DNA of 64,000 nt from Isoetes taiwanensis (Eukaryota > Streptophyta > Lycopodiopsida > Isoetales > Isoetaceae). The position numbers and the translations under genes were made by a program. The notes beneath the pieces were generated by a model that saw only the letters and a list, made by a program, of their open reading frames with translations, did not search any database and was not told where the DNA came from. Location of the stretch: positions 28,294 through 92,293 of the forward strand of contig JAJEKV010000779.1 of the NCBI GenBank assembly GCA_021234155.1. Reading direction: 5' to 3'. Positions within the stretch are counted from its first letter, which is position 1. Each line of letters starts with the position of its first letter. Positions 43,562 through 54,290 of this stretch are shown here, piece by piece.

Positions 43562-46500
43562 GAGAGGGAAGTTGCCCGTCGTCGCCCGGGGCCCGGGGAG
43601 AGGACTTTTGGGGCAAAAGCTGCTTCGGATGGTTTTTAGGGTCCGTGCTGGCGTCAACACCCCCCCTCTACGTCAAGACGCGGCGCAAGGTCCTAGTCGA
43701 ATCGACAAGGATAGAGCCTCACGAAGCGTAAACCCTATGAGTTGCGAGGTTCTAGCGGGGTTTTGCGTTTTGGGTGCGAGTTTTGGTCTTTTGCTCTTGG
43801 GACTTGGCGATAAGATCTGATTGAAAGCGAAGCAAGAGGCCCGGCGGAATGGAGTTTGGATCTGTACTCCTCCCGTTGTGGCGGTTAAGTAAAGGGCGAC
43901 TTTTGCGGTAGCAAGACATTCATAAATTTGTAATTAATGCATAGTGCGGAATTAAATTCTGATTTTTTGTGTCATTGAGCTTCCTAAGTCATCGCCAACA
44001 TCTGAGCCAGTTTTCAAAATTTCGGACAAGGTTTAGATCAAAGTGTTTGCATTAGAGCGGTCAGGGCGGCTTTGTTGTTGGGCGCCGGTGGCACACACTT
44101 GCCCAAGTCAAACAAGGCGAGGACCTTGCAAGGCCGTCTCATTAGGGGGGAGAGTCCAGAACCCCAAGAGGCGAGCCCCAAAAAATTTCGAGGTAGCCTT
44201 TCTGGCGGGCTCCCCGGGGGCGTGCGCTAAAGACCACACTCGGGATCTCGGTTCCCCTATCCGGCCAGTTGAATCCGCCGTTCAAGGGCCACGGCTCGAT
44301 AAGGTCCAAAAAATCCAACATCCGTCAGGAGAACTTATCAAACCCGCGGCGTCTGCGGTCGGCCAGGTGTAGAAACCAAAGTGTTTTGTCGTTCGGACAT
44401 TGCGGAGGCTCGGAATGGCGATTCGACTTCGCCACATCGTCAGGGGAGGCGAAATTACCCTAGAGACCAAGTTGCGCGTCGGTTTTGCAAAGAAAGAAAC
44501 ACTTCGCCCTACGTTGCGGTATTGACTGACCACCTCCTAGGCCAATTGACTACGAGTGTGTTGGACATGAGATAGTTTGGCGCTTCCTCGAGAAGGGGTG
44601 GTCTTACGGCCCGCGAAACTTGGTCCCAGGGGCAATGTCGGCGTTAGGAGTCCATTGGCGAGAGCGAATCGCGATTCGGAGAGGGGAAGTTGCCCGTCCG
44701 TCGCCCGGGGCCGCCGGGAGAGGACTTTTGGGGCAAAGCTGCTTCGGATGGTTTTAGGGTCCGTGCTCGGCGTCAACACCCCCCTCTACGTCAAGAGACG
44801 GCGCCAAGGTCCTAGTCGAATCGACAAGGATAGAGCCTCACGAAAGCGTAAACCCTATGAGTTGCGGGTTCTAGCGGGGTTTTGCGTTTTGGGTCTTAGA
44901 GTTTTGGTCTTTTGCTCTTGGGACTTGGCGATAAGATGCGATTGAAGCGAAGCAAGGGGAGGCCTGGCGGAATGGAGTTTGGATCTGTACTCCTCCCGTT
45001 GTGGCGGTTAAGTAAAAGGCGACTTTTGCGGTAGCAAGACATTCATAAATTTGTAATTAATGCATAGTGCGGAATTAAATTCTGATTTTTTGTCGTGAGG
45101 CTTCCTAAGTCATCGCCAACATATAGGCCCGTTTTTCAAAATTTCGGACAAGGTTTAGATCAAAGTGTTTGCATTAGAGCGGTCAGGGCAGCTTTGTTGT
45201 TGGGCAGCCGGCTGGCACACTTGCCCCAAGTCAAACAAGGCGGGACCTTGCAAGGCCACCTCATTAGGGGAGAGTCCGGAACCCCAAGAGGCGAGCCCCA
45301 AAAAATTTCGAGGTAGCCTTTCTGGCGGCTCTCCCAGGGGGCCGTGCGCTAAAGACCACACTCCGGGATCTCGGTTCCCCTATCGGCCGTTGAATCCGCC
45401 GTTCAAGGGCCTGGCTCGATAAGGTCAAAAAAATCCAACATCCGTCGGGAGAACTTATCAAACCATGGCGCGTCTGCGGTCGGCCAGGTGTAGAAACCAA
45501 AGTGTTTTGTCGTTCGGACATTGCGGAGGCGGAATGGCGATTCGACTTCGCCACATCGTCGGGAGGCGAAATTACCCTAGAGACCAAGTTGCGGTCGGTT
45601 TTGCAAAGAATAAAACACTTCGCCCTACGTTGCGGTATTCGGACGACCACCTCCTAGGCCAATTGACTACGAGTGTGTTGGACATGAGATAGTTTGGCGC
45701 TTCCTCGAGAAGGGGTGGTCTTACGGCCGCGAAACTTGGTCCCGGGGCAATGTCGGCGTTAGAGTCCATTGGCGAGCGAATCGCGATTAGGAGGGGAAGT
45801 TGCCGTCCGTCGCCCGGGGACGCCGGGAGAGGACTTTTGGGGCAAAATTTGCTTCGGGATGGTTTTAGGGTCATGCTGCGGCGTCAACACCCCCCTCTCG
45901 TCAAAGACCGCGCGCAAGGTCCTAGTCGAATCGACAAGGATAGAGCCTCGAAGCGTAAACCCTATGAGTTGCGAGGTTCTAGCGGGGTTTTGCGTTTTTG
46001 GGTGCCGAGTTTTGGTCTTTTGCTCTTGGGACTTGGCCGATAAGATGCGATTGAGAAGCGAAGCAAGAGGCCTGGCGGAATGGAGTTTGGATCTGTACTC
46101 CTCCGTTGTGGCGGTTAGAAGTAAAAGGCGGCTTTTGCGGTAGCAAGACATTCATAAATTTGTAATTAATGCATAATGCGGAATTAAATTCTGATTTTTT
46201 TTGTCGTGAGGCTTCCTAAGTCATCGCCAACATCTGAGGCGAGTTTTCAAAATTTTGGACAAGGTTTAGATCAAAGTGTTTGCATTAGAGCGGTCAGGGC
46301 AGCTTTGTTGTTGGGCAGCCCGGTAGCACACTTGCCCAAGTCAAACAAGGCGGGACCTTGCAAGGCCGTCTCATTAGAGGGAGAGTCCAGAACCCCAAAG
46401 GCGAGCCCCAAAAAATTTCGAGGTAGCCTTTCTGGCGGCGCTCCCAGGGGGCCGTGCGCTAAAGACCACACTCCGGATCTCGGTTCCCCTATCCGGCCCG

Positions 46501-49500
46501 TTGAATCCGCCGTTCAAGGGCCACGGCTCGATAAGGTCAAAAATCCAACATCCGTCAGGAGAACTTATCAAACCGCTGGCGTCTGCGGTCGACCGTGTAG
46601 AAACCAAAGTGTTTTGTCGTTCGGACATTGCGGAGGCTCGGAATGGCGATTCGACTTCGCCACATCGTCAGGGAGGCGAAATTACCCTAGAGACCAAGTT
46701 GCGGTCGGTTTTGCAAAAGAAAGAAACACTTCGCCCTACGTTGCGGTATTCGACTGACCACCTCCTAGGCCAATTGACTACGAGTGTGTTGGACATGAGA
46801 TAGTTTGGCGCTTCCTCGAGAAGGGGTGGTCTTACGGCCCGAAACTTGGTCCCGGGGGGCAATGTCGGCGTTAGAGTCCATTGGCGAGCGAATCCGCGAT
46901 TCGGAGAGGGAAGTTGCCCGTCCGTCGCCCGGGGCCGCCGGGAGAGGACTTTTGGGGCAAGCGCTTCGGATGGTTTTAGGGTCCGTGCTCTGGCGTCAAC
47001 ACCCCCTCACGTCAAGACCGCGGCGCAAGGTCCTAGTCGAATCGACAAGGATAGAGCCCTCGAAGCGTAAACCCTATGAGTTGCGAGGGTTCTAGCGGGG
47101 TTTGCGTTTTGGGTCTTAGAGTTTTGGTCTTTTGCTCTTGGGACTTGGCGATAAGATGCGATTGAAGAAGCGAAGCAAGAGGCCCGGCGGAATGGAGTTT
47201 GGATCTGTACTCCTCCCGTTGTGGCGGTTAAGTAAAAGGCGACTTTTGCGGTAGCAAGACATTCATAAATTTGTAATTAATGCATAGTACGGAATTAAAT
47301 TCTGATTTTTTGTCGGTGAGGCTTCCTAAGTCATCGCCAACATCTGAGGCCAGTTTTCAAAATTTCTGGACAAGGTTTAGATCAAAGTGTTTGCATTAGA
47401 GCGGTCAAGGGCGGCTTTGTTGTTGGGCAGTAGGGCTAGCACACTTGCCCCAAGTCAAACAAGGCGGGACCTTGCAAGGCCGTCTCATTAGGGGGAGAGT
47501 CCGAACCCCAAGAGGCGAGCCCCAAAAAAATTTCGAGGTAGCCTTTCTGGCGGCGCTCCCCCGGGGGGCGATGCGCTAAAGACCACACTCCGGATCTCGG
47601 TTCCCTATATCCGGCCCGTTGAATCCCGTTCAAGGGCCCTGGCTCGATAAGGTCCAAAAAATCCAACATCCGTCGGGAGAACTTATCAAACCATGGCGTT
47701 CTGCGGTCGGCCAGGTGTAGAAACCAAAGTGTTTTGTCGTTCGGACATTGCGGGAGGCTCGGAATGGCGATCGACTTTCGCCACATCGTCAGGGAGGCGA
47801 AATTACCCTAGAGACCAAGTTGCCGCGGTCGGTTTTGCAAAAGAAAGAAACACTTACGCCCTCGTTGCGGTATTCGGCCGTGACCACCTCCTAGGCCAAT
47901 TGACTACGAGTGTGTTGGACATGAGATAGTTTGGCTTCCTCGAGAAGGGGTGGTCTTCGGCCCCACGAAACTTGGTCCCGAGGGGCAATGTCGGCGTTCG
48001 AGTCCATTGGCGAGCGAATCACGATTCGGAGAGGGAAGTTGCCGTCCGTCGCGGGGGCCAGCCGGGGAGAGGACTTTTGGGGCAAGCTGCTTCGGATGGT
48101 TTTAGGGTCCATGCTCGGCGTCAACACCCCCCCTCGTCAAGACCGCGGCGCAAGGTCCTAGTCGAATCGACAAGGATAGAGCCTCGAAAGCGTAAACCCT
48201 ATGAGTTGCGAGGGTTCTAGCGGGGTTTTGCGTTTTTGGGTCTTGAGTTTTGGTCTTTTGCTCTTGGGACTTGGCGATAAGATCTGATTGAAGCGAAGCA
48301 AGAGGCCAGCGGAATGGAGTTTGGATCGTACTCCTCCGTTGTGGCGGTTTAAGTAAAAGGCGACTTTGCGGTAGCAAGACATTCATAAATTTGTAATTAA
48401 TGCATAGTACGGAATTAAATTATGATTTTTTGTGTCGAGGCTTCCTAAGTCATCGCCAACATCTGAGGCGAGTTTTCAAAATTTCGGACAAGGTTTAGAT
48501 CAAAGTGTTTGCATTAGAGCGGTCGGGCGACTGTTGTTGGGCAGCGGCTGGCACACTTGCCCAAGTCAAACAAGGCCAGGACCTTGCAAGGCCGTCTCAT
48601 TAGAGGGAGAGTCAGGAACCCCAAAGGCGAGCCCAAAAAAATTTCGAGGTAGCCTTTCTGGCGGCGCTCCCGGGGGGCCGTGCGCTAAAGACCACACTCC
48701 GGGATCTCGGTTCCCCTATCCGGCCAGTTGAATCCGCCGTTCAAGGGCCCTGGCTCGATAAGGGTCAAAAAATCCAACATCCGTCAGGAGAACTTATCAA
48801 ACCCTTGGCGTTCTGCGATCGGCCAGGTGTAGAAACCAAAGTGTTTTGTCGTTCGGACATTGCGGAGCTCGGAATGGCGATTCGACTTTCGCCACATCGT
48901 CGGGAGAGGCGAAATTACCCTAGAGACCAAGTTGCGGTCGGTTTTGCAAAAGAAAGAAACACTTATGCCCTACGTTTGCGGTATTCCGGACCGGCCACCT
49001 CCTAGGCCAATTGACTACGAGTGTGTTGGACATGAGATAGTTTAGCTTCCTCGAGAAGGGGGTGGTCTTACGGCCCTGAAACTTGGTCCCCAGGGGCAAT
49101 GTCGGCGTTAAGAGTCCATTGGCGAGCGAATCGCGATTAGGAGGAGGGAAGTTGCCCGTCGTCGCCCGGGCCCCGGGAGAGGACTTTTGGGGCAAAATTT
49201 GCTTCAGGATGGTTTTAGGGTCAGTGCTCGGCGTCAACACCCCCCCCTCTACGTCAAGACACAGCGCCAAGGTCCTAGTCGAATCGACAAGGATAGAGCC
49301 TCGAAGCGTAAACCCATGAGTTGCGAGGTTCTAGCGGGGTTTTGCGTTTTGGGTCTTGGGAGTTTTGGTCTTTTGCTCTTGGGACTTGGCGATAAGATCA
49401 CGATTGAGAGCGAAGCAAAGGGCCGGCGGAATGGAGTTTGGATCTGTACTCCTCCCGTTGTGGCGGTTAGAAGTAAAAAGGCGGCTTTTGCGGTAGCAAG

Positions 49501-49914
49501 ACATTCATAAATTTGTAATTAATGCATAGTGCGTAATTAAATTCTGATTTTTTGTGTGAGGCTTCTAAGTCATCGCCAACATACATGCCAGTTTTCAAAA
49601 TTTACGGACAAGGTTTAGATCAAAGTGTTTGCATTAGAGCGGTCAGGGCAGCTTTGTTGTTGGGCAGCCGGTGGCACACTTGCCCAAGTCAAACAAGGCC
49701 AGGACCTTGCAAGGCCGTCTCATTAGAGGGAGAGTCCAGAACCCCAGGCGAGCCCAAAAAATTTCAGTAGCCTTTCTGGCGGCGCTCCCGGGGGGCGTGC
49801 GCTAAAGACCACACTCCGGATCTTGGGTTCCCCTATCCGACCAGTTGAATCCTTCGTTCAAGGGCCTGGCACCGATAAGGTCAAAAAATCCAACATCCGT
49901 ATAGGGAGAACTTA

Positions 49915-50040
49915 TCAAATCATCTAATGGCGTCTTTAATCAACCCAATCATGTAGAAACCAAAGTGTTTTGTTATTCTGGCAAATACACTTCACCGGAT
50001 TAAATCATAGGAACCTTTGTTGAAGGAATGGCGGATGTAG
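49915..50040 (+). other. Chimeric patch: satellite sequence blended with copia LTR sequence
   Basis: Inside the fourteenth monomer, words from the LTR (CATCTAATGG-like, CAATCATGTA, TTATTCTGGCAAATACACTTC, TAAATCATAGGAAC, TGTTGAA) alternate with satellite words (GGCGTCT, GTAGAAACCAAAGTGTTTTG). The LTR words appear in the same order as in 34,205-34,335. This blending, with partial bases of each, is what consensus polishing gives when boundary reads are aligned to the wrong unit. Confidence 0.65.
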
Positions 50041-51079
50041 ACAAAGTGTTTTGTCGTTGGACATCGTTCGGGAATGGCGGAGGCCAAAATTACCCTAAAG
50101 ACCAAGTTGCCGCGGTCGGTTTTGCAAAAGAAAGAAACACTTCGCCCTACGTTTGCGGTATTCGGCCGGCCACCTCCTAGGCCAATTGACTACGAGTGTG
50201 TTGGACATGAGATAGTTTGGCGCTTCCTCGAGAAGGGGGTGGTCTTCTGGCCACGAAACTTGGTCCCGAGGACAATGTCGACGTTAGGAGTCCATTGGCG
50301 AGGCGAATCACGATTAGGAGGGGAAGTTGCCCGTCCGTCGCCCGGGGGCACCCGGGGAGAGGACTTTTGGGGCAAAGCACTTAGGATGGTTTTAGGTCCG
50401 TGCTCTGGCGTCAACACCCCCCTCTACGTCAAGACGGCGGCCAAGGTCCTAGTCGAATCGACAAGGATAGAGCCTCCGAAGCGTAAACCCTATGAGTTGC
50501 GGGGTTCTAGCGGGGTTTGCATTTTGGGGTGCCAAATTTTGGTCTTTTGCACTTGGGACTTGGCGATAAGATGCGATTGAGAAGCGAAGCAGAGAGGCGC
50601 GGAATGGAGTTTGGATCTGTACTCCTCCGTTGTGGCGGTTAAGTAAAGGCGGCTTTTGCGGTAGCAAGACATTCATAAATTCGTAATTAATGCATAGTGC
50701 GAATTAAATTCTGATTTTTGTCGTGAGGCTTCCTAAGTCATCGCCAACATCTGAGGCCAGTTTTCAAAATTTCGAACAAGGTTTAGATCAAAGTGTTTGC
50801 ATTAGAGCGGTCAGGGCTTTGTTGTTGGGCAGCAGTGGCACACTTTGCCCAAGTCAAACAAGGCCGGGACCTTGCAAGGCCGCCTCATTAGAGGAGAGTC
50901 GAACGGGGAGGCGAGCCCCAAAAAAGTTCCCAAGGTAGCCTTTCTGGCGGGCTCCCAGGGAGCCATGCGCTAAAGACCACACTCCGGATCTCGGTTCCCC
51001 TATCCGACCATTGAATCCCCGTTCAAGGGCCCTCGTTCGATAAGGGCCAAAAATCAACATCCGTCCAGGAGAACTTATC

Positions 51080-51290
51080 AAGCCGCCGCCCCGGGCTCAA
51101 ACATGCCACCCGAGGGCTCAAACATCAGCTTACATTCGTAAGTAGTAGCAATAGAAGATTGGTTAAATCCGGAATGTGATTTTGGTGCATATATGGCTCG
51201 GGGAATGTCAAATTAGCATAAGGACAAACTTTCATGACCATCGGATGAAAAAAGACGCAAAAATTAAAAGTGTTAGGCGTCGCTATAACA
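51080..51290. other. Right flank of the satellite, unassigned
   Basis: A CCCGRGGGCTCAAACATSMC phrase occurs twice (about 51,091 and 51,111). No gene. Confidence 0.3.
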
Positions 51291-51412
51291 AAATCGTCGC
51301 GGACCGTCGCATGCGGCGTTAAGCGGTATATCGATTTTGAAATCGTGTATATCGATTTCCATCATTATATATGATTTCAAAATTATCGTCGCATCTGCGG
51401 CGTCAGCATCTT
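51291..51412. repeat. Small composite inverted/direct repeat
   Basis: CGTCGCATGCGGCGTTAAGC (51,305-51,324) and CGTCGCATCTGCGGCGTCAGC-type sequence (51,390-51,410) are direct copies. Between them ATCGATTTTGAAATCG is paired in inverted sense with TGATTTCAAAATTATCG. It looks like a decayed miniature element. Confidence 0.4.
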
Positions 51413-51600
51413 GTCGCATCACGGCTTGTGGTGTGTTTCTGTCCAGCGGGCGTCTTTTCGGGACCATTCTAGGCTTCCTTCTATCGACTATTTTGGGCGA
51501 TCTTCTTCTGACCTTGAGCGACTTGCAAGCACTCTTTTTTAGGTTAGTAGATCATGGTTTTGGATTGAATGGTTTTTGGATTGAATGATTTAGTGTAGAT

Positions 51601-51950
51601 TTCAAATTTTTTTTTTCTATCTCTTTCCTTCTTTTTCTTCTTCTTGTTTCTTCATTCTTCTTCTTTTTCCTTCTTTCCTCATTTCTTTCTTCGATTCTTC
51701 CCTCATTTCACTCTTCCATTCTTCCATTCTTCTATCTTCTTCCATTTCATTCTCTTATTTCTTCCATTCTTCTCTTTCTTCCCCTAATTTCTTTTTTCTC
51801 CTCTTTTCCCTTCTCTTCTTTCTCCCACCCTTCTCTTCTTCTTTGATTCATTCATTTTTTTTCTTTCTTGTTTTACTATTTCTTCATCTTTTTTTTTTTG
51901 TTTCTTCTTCGATCTTTTTTTTCGTTGTTCTTATTCTTCTAACTCTTTGT
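51601..51950 (+). repeat. Polypyrimidine (TTC/TTTC) tract
   Basis: About 350 bases of TTCTTC, TTTCTTCC and TCTTCCATTC words with hardly any purine on the plus strand. Low complexity; no frame taken. Confidence 0.75.
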
Positions 51951-52069
51951 TGCTTTCTATTTCGATTTGGACCCGTCAGGATCTTGTTACACACGTCCTT
52001 CTTTTGGTAAGTTGATCGCACTTGCATTTTATTTTTATAATTTTAAGTAGGTTAAAAAAAATTGATGGA

Positions 52070-52345
52070 GTGGCTTGTTCAAGGGCATGGGTCGGCTCCA
52101 CCTAGAGTAGGGGAGGACCATGTACCGGGTTCAGTCCACTTCACTCACGATCATATATTTTTCCTAGGTTAAGAGTGGCTTGTTCAAGGGAACGCGACGG
52201 CTCCACCTAGAGTGGAGAGGGCCCGCGTGCAGGAGTTCAAGTCCCTGACCACTTGTTATTTTTTAGGGTTTAAAATAAAATTGTAGTGGCTTGTTCAAGA
52301 ACGCGGTGGCTCCACACAGTGGAGGCGACTAGGTGTTAGGGTCCA
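52070..52345 (+). repeat. Three tandem units with tRNA-promoter-like boxes
   Basis: Units start GTGGCTTGTTCAAG at 52,070, 52,175 and 52,286 (periods 105 and 111). Each has TGGCTTGTTCAAGGG, similar to a tRNA A box, then a CTCCAC...GTGGAG stem (perfect in units 2 and 3). Units 1 and 2 have a GGGTTCAGTCC / GAGTTCAAGTCC B-box-like sequence, 57 bases downstream of the A box in unit 2. A tRNA-derived SINE or a decayed tRNA cluster is possible, but no full cloverleaf could be drawn, so no tRNA is called. Confidence 0.4.
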
Positions 52346-53050
52346 AGTGGACTTTTCTTGTAATTCTTAGGTAGAGGTGGCCAAATCAGCTTATAATCCT
52401 AAAGCCTATGTTAGCCAACTCTAGCTTTTAATCAAACTAATCCGGTTGGAAGGGGCTCATTTAGATGATGGGGGGCTTTAAAAAAAAAGGTACATGACCT
52501 AGTCATAGTTTTATTTTTATTCTTTTGTTTTGTGTTAATCTATCGATTTATAGAAAAGGCAAAAGTGATTGCAAAATTGAAGTCGAATGCAAAAATTGGG
52601 AGGCTGATTGGTCAAAGGTCCCTAAACCACTTAATCTGTCCATAAGGAAGATATCAAGGTATTTGTTATTTGTTGCCATTCGTTCAATTTGAAATAAGAC
52701 ATTTAACTTGTCATGTTGTATTCCTTGCAATCAGATCAGTTTCGAACGTGCAAAGGATTCCAAGAAAAAACATCTGCCTCTGGTGCCGCCAAGGCAACTT
52801 CAAACAAAGCGAATTAGTCTCACTTGGGTTTTGTAGAAAAGGCTTTTACATAGATTAGTAAGTGCTATAAACTCTTAGTTCCGTTAACTTTCAATGTCAT
52901 TGTCTAATATTGGTGCGTATTGTTATAGAATTGGCTATCACGGGTTTTTTTCCCTAACAGGGGAACTGCGTAAAAGATAGCCACTACTAAGCCTCTTGCC
53001 TCTTGTATATGATATTGTAATTAACTATTAAAATTCTTTCCATATATTTT
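52346..53050. other. Unassigned sequence
   Basis: AT-rich. Short frames on both strands around 52,548-52,860 without domains. Confidence 0.25.
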
Positions 53051-53055
53051 TTTTA

Positions 53056-53495
53056 GGTTTGCCCTAGAGGCAAACCACGCTTTACATATCCTAGGTATAT
53101 CCTAGAATATCTCTAGGATACTTTGTAGTACTGAAACGCGTCCACGTCTGCACAGGGGCGTTCAGTATTACGCGCGTAAACGCCTTCTAGCTGAAATAGG
53201 GAAGCTTTCGCAGGTATGGCTACTCCCTGCGCGGTTCCGTCTGTCCATTAATTTGGTCCCAGCGTCGCCCTTCTCTAGAAACGCCCGGAGCCAATAGTGC
53301 AACGAGGAGAGCGGCGAGTGCTGTTTTGAGTCCTTGCCGACGTCGCGCGGGCCAGACGATGACGCTGTTTATTGCAGACGTCGCTAAATGGCCTTTCTCC
53401 ACGTGCAGCGTCCGCGTGACGTCTGAGGCTAAAAGAGGAGCGAAAGGAGACCGCAGGCGTCTTTAGGCGTCGACCATAAGAACTCACGGTGCCGA
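53056..53495. repeat. Palindrome- and CpG-rich segment, possible element end
   Basis: Starts with the hairpin GGTTTGCC-CTAGA-GGCAAACC (53,056-53,076). TATCCTAG...CTAGGATA follows, then a CpG-rich stretch with ACGCGT, GACGTC and TACGCGCGTA words. It abuts the truncated end of the third DUF4283-like copy, so it may be an element inserted into it. No coding domain. Confidence 0.35.
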
Positions 53496-54290
53496 AAAGA
53501 AACAAATGCCTCTTTGTCGAAATAAAGAGCCAATTCTGGGCCATTCAACAATTTGATGTCCAACTTCTTGTACCAAGGGCTACTTTTCACCACAATACAA
53601 TCTGGCAATGAAACATCTAATAGCATAGATAGAGAGCAAAATCTTGAGAGCAAACATCTTGAGAGCAAAATATTACAGGTGTAAAGCTAGGAGAATAATA
53701 TTGATATAGAAGATAATTGCCACCAAGTGGATCAATTCTCTAGACACTAATATGTCCCTTTGCATCACCGTTCTAAAAAAAAGTAGGAAGTTTGGATGGA
53801 CGAACAAACAAGCGAATCAAACATGAAATCGTGCAAAATCCATATAGCCCCCAGTAAAATAGGCAAGAACATAACATAATGATAAATTTTTAGCACAGCT
53901 AACATGAACATCATGATCTACTAAATTTTGATAGTCAGACTGATAGAACACATGATTTGAAGGCAATTGAAGTTGCATCTGACGAGATTTTAAAACATCC
54001 AGAATAGCCACTAATTCCTTCTTGTTCTCCTCAGCTTCACCTGTAAAGCAGCTGATACTCGAGCATTTCTGAATTCACTTGCCACATCTTTGCAAAACCA
54101 ATCATTAAATCTCTGGTACGCAACTTTACAAACAAAATCAAAAGACTTCCAAGCAGTGGTAATAGCTTGGGATTGTGACACAATAGGAGTAGAAATGGGC
54201 ACACTCACAATAAAAGGCACACTATCAGACTCTTTTAAGGGGAGGAAAATTCCCCTTGTGTAGAACCATAGAAGCATTCCTCGAAATGTG
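53496..54290 (-). pseudogene. DUF4283-like ORF, copy 3, diverged, minus strand
   Basis: Read on the minus strand, segments align in order with copy 1. The segment at 54,011-54,277 has Ala-Trp-Lys-Ser, an intact Tyr-Gln-Arg-Phe where copy 1 has a stop, and Asp-Trp-Phe-Cys-Lys-Asp. The one at 53,817-54,011 has Ile-Leu-Asp-x-Leu-Lys, His/Asp-x-Phe-Tyr-Gln-Ser and Tyr-Phe-Thr-Gly-Gly. The stretch 53,690-53,800 matches the nucleotide sequence around the Pro-Gly-Phe motif. The segment at 53,496-53,668 has Leu-Pro-Asp-Cys, Pro-Trp-Tyr-Lys-Lys and Asp-Lys-Glu-Ala-Phe. The central Trp-x2-Leu-Pro...Gly-Leu-Gly part is deleted. It is independent of the tandem units and much older. Confidence 0.6.

Larger units (their letters stand above)
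34355..51079 (+). repeat. Satellite array, about 1.12 kb monomer, 15 head-to-tail units
   Basis: The anchor ATTCATAAATTTGTAATTAATG occurs once per unit (allowing one change) at 35,014, 36,132, 37,243, 38,330, 39,455, 40,563, 41,692, 42,803, 43,918, 45,041, 46,150, 47,261, 48,381, 49,503 and 50,681. Spacings are 1,087-1,129, except 1,178 for the unit with the chimeric patch. All units share one orientation and are visibly GC-richer than their flanks. The array starts at AAACCAAAGTG and ends at AACTTATCAA, about 31 bases before that same phase, so it is very nearly an integer 15 units. Fragmentary frames run through it, but their phase changes from unit to unit and no domain appears. Not rDNA, and not a known plant satellite that I recognise. 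Confidence 0.9.

Noticed and set aside
34355-51079. Many open frames of 60-260 codons within the satellite, some with repeated peptide phrases
   Set aside because: They recur because the DNA recurs, appear in all frames and both strands, change frame from unit to unit, and show no known domain. The openness follows from GC-rich, stop-poor sequence.
34355-51079. Ribosomal DNA or intergenic spacer array
   Set aside because: No 18S, 5.8S, 25S or 5S sequence is visible in the monomer or its flanks, and the monomer length and content do not suggest a spacer repeat I know.
52070-52345. Functional tRNA genes
   Set aside because: No acceptor, D, anticodon and T stems could be fitted together; only promoter-like boxes and one stem are seen.
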